The notes beneath the pieces were generated by a model that saw only the letters and a list, made by a program, of their open reading frames with translations, searched no databases and had not been told where the DNA came from. From IMG/VR virus record IMGVR_UViG_3300042290_000148, positions 1 through 54,267 of that record: a DNA stretch of 54,267 nucleotides. One strand, written 5' to 3'. Below, one piece after another: positions 46,884 through 54,267 of this stretch; position 1 is the stretch's first letter; every line of letters begins with the position of its first letter. This stretch comes from a virus. A program made the translations under genes and the position numbers.

Positions 46884-47247
46884 AGAATCTTGTGATTGCG
46901 GTGATCTTTTCAATTTGGTTATCAATTATGGGTGTCCTATTCGGCCAGTGGATGTATTCCTTTTCAGGATTTTTCATCAGGTTATACATTAAAGGTAAAA
47001 TTAAGTCTTCTACCTGCTTCAACTTTTCAGAAACTTCCATTTCGACCAGTCGCTTATGTTCTGAGATAAGTGTTGACTGGTCTACATTAAGAAGTCTAGC
47101 TTCTAGGTCATATAGTTTGGCCATAATCTCATCTTTAAGATCGCTGGCACCTATATCGTCGTTAGGATTATATGGTTCTCGAACGTGAACCACAGTTTCG
47201 GTTGGGTCTTCGAATGTAAATCCGAAATCATAGGTTGTGTTGGACAT
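46870..47247 (-). CDS. Conserved hypothetical protein, helical
   Basis: 125 residues. A short N-terminal strand region (MSNTTYDFGFTFEDPTETVV), a long helical centre (KDEIMAKLYDLEARLLNVDQ to KLKQVEDLILPLMYNLMKNP) and a C-terminus overlapping clpP. No motif is recognised. Its start region is duplicated at 47786-47819 next to the deformylase stop, which suggests that it originally overlapped the deformylase gene and that the oxygenase gene was inserted between them. Confidence 0.65.
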   Translation of the reverse strand: MSNTTYDFGFTFEDPTETVVHVREPYNPNDDIGASDLKDEIMAKLYDLEARLLNVDQSTLISEHKRLVEMEVSEKLKQVEDLILPLMYNLMKNPEKEYIHWPNRTPIIDNQIEKITAITRFYERV

Positions 47248-47265
47248 ATTTTCTAGTATACCTTT
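47232..47265. repeat. Direct repeat copy A (start of the 46870-47247 gene)
   Basis: 34 nt that match 47786-47819 at 32 positions in the same orientation. Contains the ATG at 47247 and its upstream AAAGGTATAC region. Confidence 0.85.
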
Positions 47266-47283
47266 CGTGGGGATAAAATATAT

Positions 47284-47757
47284 TCATTTCAACATTTTCC
47301 AAAAATTAAAAGCCATGGAGACTCTTTCGCCATCACCTTCGTTCGGTAAAACCCGATGCATCAAATCATCAGGAAATAATAATAACAACCCAGCATATGG
47401 TTTAATCTGAAAGATTTCTTTTTTAATCTCATACTCAAAATGACCAGCATTTTCTGGAACTTGGAGATAAAGAACTCCACACATCTCATCTGTGGCACCC
47501 CTATCGTGATGGTGCCACTCATTATAATCGCTACCAGTATTGATATTATACCAGCAAGTTATATCTCCAGTAACACCCGCTACAGCTTGAACATTATCTA
47601 TAACTGATTCTGCCCAGGAATAAGTTTTTCTATTACAACGTTCACTGTGCCATCCACCTTTATTACTTCGTTTAACAGACTTGGTTATGCCACGCAATGC
47701 TAAAACATTATCGGTGAAATTTTCTGGTAAAGTAAGTTGAACCAATCGCATAGTCAT
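47284..47757 (-). CDS. 2-oxoglutarate/Fe(II)-dependent oxygenase
   Basis: 157 residues, a minimal double-stranded beta-helix. Iron ligands are His83 and Asp85 in EWHHHDRGATDE and His134 in LMHRVLPNE; Arg145 in GERVSMAFNF should bind 2-oxoglutarate. It hydroxylates or otherwise oxidises an unknown substrate. Such genes are very common in marine T4-like phages. It lies between direct repeats that flank the insertion point. No clear ribosome site precedes the ATG at 47757. Confidence 0.88.
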   Translation of the reverse strand: MTMRLVQLTLPENFTDNVLALRGITKSVKRSNKGGWHSERCNRKTYSWAESVIDNVQAVAGVTGDITCWYNINTGSDYNEWHHHDRGATDEMCGVLYLQVPENAGHFEYEIKKEIFQIKPYAGLLLLFPDDLMHRVLPNEGDGERVSMAFNFWKMLK

Positions 47758-47765
47758 AAAAATAA

Positions 47766-47801
47766 TTAGTCAACTGTAAATTCAAAGGTTGTTTTGGACA
47801 T
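47766..47801 (-). pseudogene. Remnant start of the 46870-47247 gene
   Basis: ATG plus ten codons and a TAA (MSKTTFEFTVD), matching MSNTTYDF at the start of the gene at 46870-47247. Lies over and after the deformylase stop and just before the oxygenase gene. Confidence 0.6.
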
Positions 47802-48297
47802 ATTTTCTAATATACCTTTTTGCTCGTTTTTCTAGTGACTTCATAGCCATCTTCATTTTCATTTCAGAAGCATGGTCAGAGAAATTCAACCCAAGCATAT
47901 GATCATATTCATGCTGAAAAATTCTGGCGGGTAATCCCGTGAACTCTTCTACTATATATTCACCTTCTACGTTCTGATATGAGGCAGTGATTGCGGCTGG
48001 GCGTTTGATAGAAAGCCATAGACCTGGATAACTTAGACAGCCTTCTTTAGCAAGATTAGTTTCGGGTGACCATGAAACAATCTTGGGGTTAAAAATATTC
48101 TTGCGATTATCATCATCTGAACCCATTACAAAAACTTTAGCATCGATTCCCACCTGATTTGCAGACAGTCCTAGACCTCGAAGGTCACGAGATTTTGTCC
48201 ATAGCTTATCAACCAGATCGTTTGCGTCACCAGCATCAAAGTCAAATGCAGACGGCTCTTTGCGAAGCTGCGGATCAGTAAACTTAATTAATTCCAT
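47782..48297 (-). CDS. def: Peptide deformylase
   Basis: 171 residues. Removes the formyl group from new proteins. All three motifs are present: GLGLSANQVG (motif I, GxGLAAxQ), KEGCLSYPG (motif II, EGCLS) and FQHEYDHMLG (motif III, HExxH as HEYDH). Full length with a basic C-terminal helix (KRAKRYIRKYVQNNL), unlike the trimmed cyanophage versions. With the phage initiator tRNA in this window it suggests that the phage supplements host translation start and processing. ATG overlaps the gp46 stop (TAATG). Confidence 0.95.
   Translation of the reverse strand: MELIKFTDPQLRKEPSAFDFDAGDANDLVDKLWTKSRDLRGLGLSANQVGIDAKVFVMGSDDDNRKNIFNPKIVSWSPETNLAKEGCLSYPGLWLSIKRPAAITASYQNVEGEYIVEEFTGLPARIFQHEYDHMLGLNFSDHASEMKMKMAMKSLEKRAKRYIRKYVQNNL
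47786..47819. repeat. Direct repeat copy B (end of the deformylase gene)
   Basis: 34 nt, 32 identical to 47232-47265. Encodes the deformylase C-terminus on one frame and the remnant ATG on another. Confidence 0.85.
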
Positions 48298-50012
48298 TAT
48301 ACCACCATTTCACTATAGTTATTTTTCTTTTCAAACTTAATTAGACTGCGGAACTTATCAAACAGTTGGTCGCCCTTATGACTGATAACAAATACATTAG
48401 TATCTTCACCCAATGTATCAAGTAGAGACATAATATAATCTGTCCCATTGTTGTCTAGTGAACTATCAAATACTTCGTCCAGGATTAGAAGATTGGTAGC
48501 TACACTGTTCTTCATCTTAGCGATTGTTCGCCACGTAAAGAGAAGAGCCAGGTCGATGCGTTGCTTTTCGCCTTCAGAGAAGGATGCGTAACTGAAATCG
48601 TCACGATGGCGAGACTTAATCGTTTCATCAAACTTCTCATCAAGATTAAACTGCACAAAGAAGTCCATTGCTTGTAGATATTTATTCACCAACTTATTGA
48701 TAACTGGAAGATACTGCCGAATAATCTTAGTCTTAATACCAGTGTCCTTGAGGAGAGTGGAGACAGCATCCATGTAATGCTTTTCTTCATTCAACTTGGC
48801 CTTTTCTTCGTTCTGAACCAGAACTTCTTTAGCATAAGTCTTTAGCTTATTCTTTTCAGTATCTATATCACCAGTTTTAGATGAAATATCATTCAGTTCC
48901 AGATTGAGTGCTTGGATTAATCTCTGTTGAACAATCATTTCATTATGATGAGTTATAATCGAAGCATTCAGCCCAGAAATTTGTTCGGAAAGAACCGCAT
49001 TTTCCGCGATAAGTTCTTCAAGTTTTGTAAATTCTTCCTGGAGTTTCTCCATTCCCGAAGATAGTTCTTGCATTTTCTCTTGTCTGGATGATACGATGGT
49101 TTCTTTATGATCGTGAGCAATGCCTTGCCGACATGTCGGACACTCATCTGTTTCCTCGTAGAATGCCACCTCCTTTTGGAGATCGCGGAGTTGGGTGGAA
49201 AATTTGGTTTTAAAGGAGTCGAGTTTCTTTTGCTTGTCTGCAAGGTCTCCGAGACTTTGTTGGGTTTCTTCAACAGAAAGTTTTTGCCCTTCCAAATCGT
49301 TAGCGAGGCTTGTAAGACTTGATATCTTTTCTTCGCCGGTCTGAATACGCTCCAATATTTCATCGACTCTCTTCTCTCGGTTCGCTTCTAGGGTGTCAAC
49401 ATATTCTTTCTGTATCGAAGCCTTTTGTTTCAAGACTTCCAGCTTACCGTCGGCATCCTGTAATTGATCTTTAAGAGCATTCATCTTGTCACGCAACACC
49501 ACATTCATTGTGGTAAAAATTTGAATGTCCAGCAGGTCTTCGATGATTTCTCTACGGGTTCCAGAGGGCAACTGCATGAACGGGGTGAATGACGCCGAAC
49601 CTAGAATGACAATCTGGGTAAAAGACTTGTAGTTCAACTTGAGAATGGATTCCTCAAGATACTTTTGATAATCTCTAGCGGCCGCATCTTGATTCAACAG
49701 TTCGCCATCAACATAGATTTCAAAAAGACCGGGCTTGATACCACGAACAATCTTATACAATTTACTACCACTGTGGAATTCTACCTCAACCAGAAGTTGC
49801 TTCTTGTTAATGGAGTTTACCAACTGCGGCTTGTTGATGTTGCGAAACGGCTTACCGAAAAGAGAGAAGCACAATGCATCAAGCATCGTGGACTTGCCGC
49901 CGCCATTCTCACCGACTATGAGGGTACTGGGTGAACGGTCTAGTTTAATTTCAGTAAACTGATTGCCAGTAGAAAGAAAGTTCTTCCAACGAATAGTGTT
50001 AAAAATAATCAT
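48297..50012 (-). CDS. 46: Recombination nuclease subunit gp46 (Rad50/SbcC-like)
   Basis: 571 residues (T4 gp46 is 560). SMC-like ATPase that, with gp47, resects DNA ends for recombination and degrades host DNA. Walker A is VGENGGGKSTML (near residue 33), the zinc hook is DECPTCRQG in the middle of a long coiled coil (about 170-430), the ABC signature is FSEGEKQRIDLAL and Walker B is LLILDEVFDSSLD. Stop and start overlap with deformylase (TAATG) and gp47 (ATGA). Confidence 0.97.
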   Translation of the reverse strand: MIIFNTIRWKNFLSTGNQFTEIKLDRSPSTLIVGENGGGKSTMLDALCFSLFGKPFRNINKPQLVNSINKKQLLVEVEFHSGSKLYKIVRGIKPGLFEIYVDGELLNQDAAARDYQKYLEESILKLNYKSFTQIVILGSASFTPFMQLPSGTRREIIEDLLDIQIFTTMNVVLRDKMNALKDQLQDADGKLEVLKQKASIQKEYVDTLEANREKRVDEILERIQTGEEKISSLTSLANDLEGQKLSVEETQQSLGDLADKQKKLDSFKTKFSTQLRDLQKEVAFYEETDECPTCRQGIAHDHKETIVSSRQEKMQELSSGMEKLQEEFTKLEELIAENAVLSEQISGLNASIITHHNEMIVQQRLIQALNLELNDISSKTGDIDTEKNKLKTYAKEVLVQNEEKAKLNEEKHYMDAVSTLLKDTGIKTKIIRQYLPVINKLVNKYLQAMDFFVQFNLDEKFDETIKSRHRDDFSYASFSEGEKQRIDLALLFTWRTIAKMKNSVATNLLILDEVFDSSLDNNGTDYIMSLLDTLGEDTNVFVISHKGDQLFDKFRSLIKFEKKNNYSEMVV

Positions 50013-51064
50013 ACGGTAACGTTCTGTGCCTCAACATAGAGTGTCTGTAGAATAGACTTAATACGGTTCTTTTCCAAATCGGTTTGAATGGTGTCAACAA
50101 AATCTGAGAGAACCGACATAGTATCTTCTACATTTAACTCTTCATCATCCGTCGCTTCTGTTTCAAATTCAGAAAAGTCTTCGATGATTTTAAGTTCGAT
50201 TAGATTTAAATCATATAGCTTATCAACGAAGCGGTCAAACTTATAGAAGTCAGTTTTCTTCACAACTACCAAACGAACACAAGATCCGACCATAGGTAGA
50301 AGGTCGATAGCAGAGGGGTCACCATTAGTATCGTCATAATAGATTTTATGGAAGATTTGAAATGGGTTCTCAAAGAATTCTACCTCATTTGTTTCCGTAT
50401 CATATAAGTGATACCCTCTCTTATCATTATAATCAGACCAAGTAAACTCATAGGTATTACCAAGATAAAGAATATTACCAGTGCGACTACGATGGTGGAA
50501 ATGACCACTACAAACGAGAGGAAATCTATCAAAGTCCACAGTATCCATTCCGTGATCATTTTTATGCCCACGGTACATTTCAAAACCTGAAAATTCAAAG
50601 TGTCCAAATACTGCTTGTGCATTACTTTTCTTTACTACCTCCATAGTTTCTGAATAATTACCAGAACAAATCCATGGAACAAGTAGTAGATTTTTTCCGT
50701 CTAATCTAATTTCTTCTGCTTCCGAATATGTAATAATGTTTTCATACTCACGGAGCAGAAGGTCCAGTGAGTTTACATCGTTAGTATTCTTGAAGAAAGT
50801 ATCGTGGTTTCCAGCAATCATATGAACATCGATGCCCAAATCACTGGTCTTGTCAAAGAAATACTCACGGCACTTCTTCAACGTATTATAATTTATAAAC
50901 TTGCGCCGATCAAAGACATCACCCAAGTGAATGATAGTCTTGATACCTTCTCGTTCCATATGAGGAAAGAATGTTTCCGTGTAGAACTTCGCAAAGAAGT
51001 TATCGAAGGGAATAGAATCCGACCTAGCACCAAAGTGAGTGTCAGTAATTAGCGCAATCTTCAT
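50009..51064 (-). CDS. 47: Recombination nuclease subunit gp47 (Mre11/SbcD-like)
   Basis: 351 residues (T4 gp47 is 339). Metallophosphoesterase with the full set of metal motifs: DTHFGAR, IIHLGDVFDRR, AGNHDTF and SGHFHHRS. Nuclease partner of gp46. The C-terminal part (KIIEDFSEFETEATDDEEL) is the helical DNA-end or gp46-binding region. Overlaps the DnaQ-like gene upstream (ATGA). Confidence 0.97.
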   Translation of the reverse strand: MKIALITDTHFGARSDSIPFDNFFAKFYTETFFPHMEREGIKTIIHLGDVFDRRKFINYNTLKKCREYFFDKTSDLGIDVHMIAGNHDTFFKNTNDVNSLDLLLREYENIITYSEAEEIRLDGKNLLLVPWICSGNYSETMEVVKKSNAQAVFGHFEFSGFEMYRGHKNDHGMDTVDFDRFPLVCSGHFHHRSRTGNILYLGNTYEFTWSDYNDKRGYHLYDTETNEVEFFENPFQIFHKIYYDDTNGDPSAIDLLPMVGSCVRLVVVKKTDFYKFDRFVDKLYDLNLIELKIIEDFSEFETEATDDEELNVEDTMSVLSDFVDTIQTDLEKNRIKSILQTLYVEAQNVTV

Positions 51065-51600
51065 GACTTTAGAATTCCAAGTAGAGTATTGGTCTGGCTG
51101 ATAGCATCATCAAGTGCATGGTGATGCGTATCATTTTCAGCGGCACGAATCTTAGCATTGCTAAGCCCCATAAGGTTCATCACAGTGCGATAACACATGA
51201 TGTTACTAAAGCGCCAAGGGTATGGCATACCGACCGCTGCATATCCAGACTCCAGAATAGAGATGTCAAACGATGCACCATTACCCCACGGCATTACCTT
51301 GTCTCTACCAATCCAGTCAGTGAAATTTTGTAGTGCGTCCACGAGTTGCAGTTGGTCGACCAGAAGAGCATCTCTAGCCGCCGCACTTTGCTGCATCCAC
51401 CAATCAATAGTAGACTTGTCAACGTGAAGACCCGCGGCCTTACAAGATTTGGCATCGATGTTACAGTAGAACTTATCGATAATGCCTTCACCGATAGTGA
51501 ACTTGGTAGCACCAATAGAAAGAATGGTCGCGTTGGCTCTTGTCGAAAGAGTTTCCAAGTCAATCATCACATGAACGGTAGTAGGATCAGTTACTTTCAT
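51061..51600 (-). CDS. DnaQ-like 3'-5' exonuclease (DexA-like)
   Basis: 179 residues. DEDDh family: VMIDLETLSTRANATI (Exo I, D and E), WGNGASFDISILE (Exo II, D) and THHHALDDAISQT (Exo III, H-x4-D). It resembles the Rv2179c-like exoribonuclease group and T4 DexA (227 residues), which trims single-stranded DNA. Degradation of host DNA or RNA ends is likely. It is coupled to gp47 downstream (ATGA) and to the 55-residue gene upstream (ATGA), so it is part of the same unit. Confidence 0.88.
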   Translation of the reverse strand: MKVTDPTTVHVMIDLETLSTRANATILSIGATKFTIGEGIIDKFYCNIDAKSCKAAGLHVDKSTIDWWMQQSAAARDALLVDQLQLVDALQNFTDWIGRDKVMPWGNGASFDISILESGYAAVGMPYPWRFSNIMCYRTVMNLMGLSNAKIRAAENDTHHHALDDAISQTNTLLGILKS

Positions 51601-51764
51601 TTACGCTTCTCTTTTGCATATTGTGATAATGCCTTATCGCAGTAGTCACGAATATTTTCTACCGTCACCATATAGTTATGTCTGATATTAGACGGCGTTG
51701 CCTTGTCCTGCATAGTATCGACCATCTGCTGGACGATTGCAGGAACAATTAGTTCCTTAGTCAT
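51597..51764 (-). CDS. Small hypothetical protein before the exonuclease gene
   Basis: 55 residues, mostly helical (IVPAIVQQMVDTMQDKATPS, then IRHNYMVTVENIRDYCDKAL and SQYAKEKRK). The ATG at 51764 has an AGGTG site and the stop overlaps the exonuclease ATG as ATGA, which supports it as a real translated gene. No homology recognised. Confidence 0.6.
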   Translation of the reverse strand: MTKELIVPAIVQQMVDTMQDKATPSNIRHNYMVTVENIRDYCDKALSQYAKEKRK

Positions 51765-51772
51765 ATTACACC

Positions 51773-52114
51773 TTATTTTTTATCTGCCCCCGACGTGGGA
51801 GTTGCAGCATTTGCGACATCAGGAATAGCTTTCTCTAGCGCCTGTTCCGCATCAAGCTCTTCACCTTCTTGAAGGCGCTTCAATGCAATTTGACCGTTAC
51901 AAATCATGTAGTGCTGACCTTCACCGAGTTTAGAAGATTCGAGGTAGATGCACCCGGCATTCTGAACCGAAATAGTCTGCACTTCTTCGCGATGACCTGC
52001 AATGCTATTGCCAACAGAAATCAAAGCAGTAGAAACAACGCCCAGAATCAACAGGGAGAACCAGTTATCAGAAACAAACTTGACAGCATTATTAGTTTTT
52101 GGAGAATCAATCAT
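51773..52114 (-). CDS. Membrane-anchored small protein
   Basis: 113 residues. One hydrophobic segment near the N-terminus (WFSLLILGVVSTALISVG, about 20-37), then a soluble domain with two Cys (NAGCIYLESSKLGEGQHYMI, CNGQIALKRLQEGEE) and an Ala-rich tail (NAATPTSGADKK). An N-in, C-out inner-membrane protein is likely, and the Cys pair may form a disulfide in the periplasm. Function unknown. The ATG at 52114 is preferred over a TTG at 52129. Confidence 0.65.
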   Translation of the reverse strand: MIDSPKTNNAVKFVSDNWFSLLILGVVSTALISVGNSIAGHREEVQTISVQNAGCIYLESSKLGEGQHYMICNGQIALKRLQEGEELDAEQALEKAIPDVANAATPTSGADKK

Positions 52115-52129
52115 AAATGTACCTTTCAA

Positions 52130-52157
52130 TTAGAGTGATGTTCTCATCTTACTCTAA
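52130..52157 (-). other. Hairpin after gene 55
   Basis: Stem TTAGAGT/ACTCTAA enclosing GATG-AGAA-CATC on the minus strand; it covers the gene 55 stop and ends just before the next ribosome site. No T-run, so it is more likely an mRNA stability or translation element than a terminator. Confidence 0.45.
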
Positions 52158-52733
52158 ATCTAGTCCAGAGTCAATAGTTTTTTGTTTATCCAGATATTTT
52201 GGTCGGCGCTTAGGAATATTACTGACCTCCGCTGGCTTATCAAAGTCTTCTACCAGGTCAATCGTCTTTTTAAGATAGTCAATGAACTCGTTGCCATAAT
52301 CACCACCGTCATGGTCTTGGGTAATCAAATCATGAACATCTAGATTGCGGATGTATCGGTACTTTGCAGCCTGTTGCTTCTTCTCTTTCGCAATACGGCG
52401 TAAGAAGGCATAATACGTAATCTGTGTGAAGTATGCAAAGGGGTTCTTAGACTTAGCAGGATCGAAGTTATCGATGTAAGTAATACAGTTTTCAATTCCA
52501 TCAAGGATCATTTCCTCACGATAGGTATAATTGATGAAGTTAGATTTATATGCCAAGTGATTAGCAATCTTGAGGAAGCATTCGCCTAGATAATTGGGCA
52601 CACGAGGCTTCTTACTACGATCATAGTCCGGTTCAGCTTTAGCAGCCAAAACCTTTTCTCTATACTCTGTAATCTTTTCTAGAAACAAAGCATTGTCTAC
52701 ATAGTGAACATTATTTTTTCTATTCTTGACCAT
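52149..52733 (-). CDS. 55: Late-transcription sigma factor (T4 gp55)
   Basis: 194 residues (T4 gp55 is 185). Directs RNA polymerase to TATAAATA late promoters, together with the gp45 clamp. The region-2-like core NFDPAKSKNPFAYFTQITYY and AFLRRIAKEKKQQ is the family landmark. The C-terminus has RRPKYLDKQKTIDSGLDLE. The exact late octamers found in this window are its expected targets. ATG at 52733 has GGAGG; sigma70-like promoter 25 bp upstream. No gp33 coactivator was recognised. Confidence 0.93.
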   Translation of the reverse strand: MVKNRKNNVHYVDNALFLEKITEYREKVLAAKAEPDYDRSKKPRVPNYLGECFLKIANHLAYKSNFINYTYREEMILDGIENCITYIDNFDPAKSKNPFAYFTQITYYAFLRRIAKEKKQQAAKYRYIRNLDVHDLITQDHDGGDYGNEFIDYLKKTIDLVEDFDKPAEVSNIPKRRPKYLDKQKTIDSGLDLE

Positions 52734-52757
52734 AGGGCCTCCATCATGATATAATCT

Positions 52758-52786
52758 GTTATACTACATTTTTTTGCATATGGCAA
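52758..52786 (-). promoter_or_regulatory. Sigma70-like promoter of gene 55
   Basis: TTGCCA, 17 bp, TATAAC on the minus strand, with an A/T-rich spacer, 25 bp before the ATG at 52733. Confidence 0.6.
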
Positions 52787-52834
52787 CATTTTTATTGAAA
52801 AAAGTATTTACAACTAGTGATTCTTGGTGTATAA

Positions 52835-52851
52835 GAAGAGTGTAGCTCTTC
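52835..52851 (-). terminator. Possible terminator after the 52862 gene
   Basis: Hairpin GAAGAG-CTACA-CTCTTC on the minus strand, 11 nt past the stop at 52862. The T-rich part (TTATA) is short; a T-run (TTTTTT) lies about 40 nt further on. Weak call. Confidence 0.35.
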
Positions 52852-52861
52852 AAGAATAACT

Positions 52862-53224
52862 TCAATTAAGTAATCCTTTGCTTCTTAGTATTCTTGCTTG
52901 AAGCATTTCCATCTCATCAAAGTCTTCAATGTCTTCTACCGGTTCGGGGTAATTCCCCGTGTAGGAGAGATACTGTTGTAGCAGATTTTCTTTTAAAGAG
53001 CAAGAGGTAAGTATCTCTTTGGCACTTAAAAGAAAACTTTTATCTGGTGAAATTCCAATCCATGGCTTCAAGAGAAAAGTTTCTCCGTTTATTCCGTCAT
53101 GGTTGACTTGAACCGCAATGACGGCAATAGGATCGTCTAACCAATAATTATTAGGGTCTGCTAGGCGAACACTTGCTATTAGTGTTTCGCCATTTTTTAA
53201 TCTTAGGACGGTCACTTCACTCAT
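52862..53224 (-). CDS. Sm-like small protein (second copy)
   Basis: 120 residues. VTVLRLKNGETLIASVRLAD, then YWLDDPIAVIAVQ and FLLKPWIGISPDKSFLLSAK has the strand order of an LSm-like barrel. The helical tail EILTSCSLKENLLQQYLSYT and the acidic linker are extra. It shares the G-E-x-I/L-I-A start with the protein at 36939-37238. T4-like phages often have such proteins near uvsW or gene 55; function unknown. Its ATG overlaps the UvsW stop (ATGA). Confidence 0.6.
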   Translation of the reverse strand: MSEVTVLRLKNGETLIASVRLADPNNYWLDDPIAVIAVQVNHDGINGETFLLKPWIGISPDKSFLLSAKEILTSCSLKENLLQQYLSYTGNYPEPVEDIEDFDEMEMLQARILRSKGLLN

Positions 53225-54267
53225 AGCTTTATTCTCACTAATTTGTAGTTGAAACCTTCTTCATTATATATCTTAATTCTTTCCACCATATGGGAAAGGG
53301 TATAGTTCTTTCGGCTCTTCCATGTTAGGTCATCACCGATATCAAATAGTCTGCACATTGTCTTGTCGGTACCCTTTCGTAGTCCTCTACCAATCGATTG
53401 TAAATTTCGGATACGCGATTTGGAAGGTGATGCAAAGATGACGTTGTGTAGATTTCTTATATTTATACCCGTTGAAAACGTGCCATAGGACGCTATGATA
53501 ATGGCATCTTTTTCTTTTTCTGTGATATCTCTAATGGCTTCTCGCTGTTGCGTATCCGTTCCACCATGGACAAAGAAAACTTGGCGAGTATCTCCAACCT
53601 TATTGTTGATTAGGTCATACAAAACTTGGCCATGCTTTTCAACAAACTGAAATAGAACAAGTGTATTACCCTTTTGAGTGGTAGCAAGGTTTTTAATCAC
53701 GTTGTTGCGCTTGGGGTGTGTAACCAGCCAGTCCATTTCTTCTTGATATGTGTAGGTCTTTAGAGCCTTCTTTTCCTCGTCTGTGTAGTCCAGAAGAATA
53801 CAGTGAATGTCAAGATCGGCTACTGAGCCTTGGTCCATCAGTTCCTTAGTAGAGATGACTTTCTTTACCTTACCGAACAGACCCTCAAGAATAAGTTTAT
53901 GAGTCTTCATTCCATCTAATGTGCCGGTGGTACCGATACGATACTTTGTGTTGACGCACTTATCAAAGATTGATGTCAATGACTTTGCTTTAAACAAGTG
54001 GGCTTCATCGCCATAGATTACATCAAATTCATCAAAGAATTTTTTAGGTAACTTGTAGATAGACTGCCAAGTGGAGATAACAATAGAGGCTTCGTTTGAC
54101 TTTTCATGGCCAGCGTAAATCTTGGCGCAGTTCTGAGATACGTACCACTCGGTGTGTGATGCATAGTCTTGAAAGTCTTTATACATTTGTTCTACCAGTG
54201 AAGTGGTGGGAACAATGATAAGTTGTTTGCGACCGAACTGTTGATGGTATCTCATTAGTAGATAGAT
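53221..54267 (-). CDS. uvsW: UvsW helicase, 5' part outside window
   Basis: About 349 residues are visible, the frame stays open to the right edge (T4 UvsW is 503). Superfamily 2 helicase that reverses forks and branch-migrates DNA, and favours recombination-dependent replication. Seen: motif Ia LIIVPTTSLVEQM, motif II YGDEAHLFKA (DEAH), motif III TGTLDG, motif V ASYGTFSTGINIRNL and motif VI QSIGRGLRKG. Motif I (Walker A) must lie beyond the window. ATGA overlap with the next gene. An internal TATAAATA (53460-53467) encodes GINI and is ignored. Confidence 0.93.
   Translation of the reverse strand: MYLLMRYHQQFGRKQLIIVPTTSLVEQMYKDFQDYASHTEWYVSQNCAKIYAGHEKSNEASIVISTWQSIYKLPKKFFDEFDVIYGDEAHLFKAKSLTSIFDKCVNTKYRIGTTGTLDGMKTHKLILEGLFGKVKKVISTKELMDQGSVADLDIHCILLDYTDEEKKALKTYTYQEEMDWLVTHPKRNNVIKNLATTQKGNTLVLFQFVEKHGQVLYDLINNKVGDTRQVFFVHGGTDTQQREAIRDITEKEKDAIIIASYGTFSTGINIRNLHNVIFASPSKSRIRNLQSIGRGLRKGTDKTMCRLFDIGDDLTWKSRKNYTLSHMVERIKIYNEEGFNYKLVRIKL

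Noticed and set aside
47782-48297. Trimmed deformylase as in cyanophages
   Set aside because: The C-terminal helix (KRAKRYIRKYVQNNL) is present, so the protein is full length and the 34 nt repeat does not truncate it.
53460-53467. Exact TATAAATA inside uvsW
   Set aside because: It encodes the conserved GINI of helicase motif V, and the nearest downstream start is over 200 bp away.

Overview
The window is a 54 kb piece of a large, tailed, T4-superfamily myovirus genome. Every supported gene lies on the minus strand, genes are tightly packed (ATGA and TAATG stop/start overlaps are common), and the T4 replication and recombination core is present in T4 order. Read in the direction of transcription (right to left) it runs uvsW, 55, 47, 46, 45, 44, 62, regA, 43, uvsX, 41, then virion and lysis genes, then 61 (primase), thyX, nrdA, nrdB and rnh, and finally a tRNA cluster. 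The spanin pair, an endolysin with two peptidoglycan-cutting domains and E. coli-type sigma70 promoters point to a Gram-negative, probably proteobacterial host. The accessory set (cobS/cobT-like pair, speD-like gene, clpP, hsp20, peptide deformylase, peroxiredoxin, 2OG oxygenase) resembles marine and alphaproteobacterial T4-like phages more than T4. The host is not identified.

Region by region. 1-4910: stable-RNA locus with twelve tRNA genes (one without a recognisable D-arm), three further structured RNAs, several small proteins, and an AMP-forming ligase next to a DUF6356 protein. 4926-11688: accessory and metabolic genes (NUMOD3 protein, SpeD-like decarboxylase, sulfotransferase, cytidylyltransferase, RNase H/FEN nuclease, a membrane coiled-coil protein, a GIY-YIG protein, a mini zinc ribbon). 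11688-18924: nucleotide metabolism (nrdB, glutaredoxin, nrdA, a MazG-like protein, thyX), plus a methyltransferase, an epimerase and the primase. 18930-31196: lysis and virion genes (an EF-hand mini-protein, the M15-GH19 endolysin, membrane proteins, structural proteins, a Dps-type ferritin, embedded Rz/Rz1, a holin candidate). 31213-54267: one more tRNA, then the replisome, the recombination nuclease, the late sigma factor and proteostasis genes.

Control is readable. Sigma70-like promoters (TTGACA or close, 16-17 bp, TATAAT-like) precede the replication and takeover genes. T4-type late promoters (TATAAATA, read by the gp55 and gp45 homologues encoded here) precede virion and lysis genes, the tRNA cluster and a few others. 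The early promoters of the cobS-like and cobT-like genes are identical from -35 to -10. Two genes (primase and a HAD phosphatase) start about 6 nt after a -10 box and appear leaderless. At 37774-37837 an intrinsic terminator is overlapped by an early/late promoter, so that locally started RNA would lack part of the terminator stem.

The points most worth a second look are the structured RNAs in the tRNA cluster, the D-arm-less tRNA, the terminator/promoter overlap, the duplicated gene start flanking the 2OG oxygenase, the phage Dps with an intact ferroxidase centre, and the MoxR/VWA pair. No gene-free stretch longer than 300 bases exists; the gaps over 100 bases hold structured RNAs or promoters.
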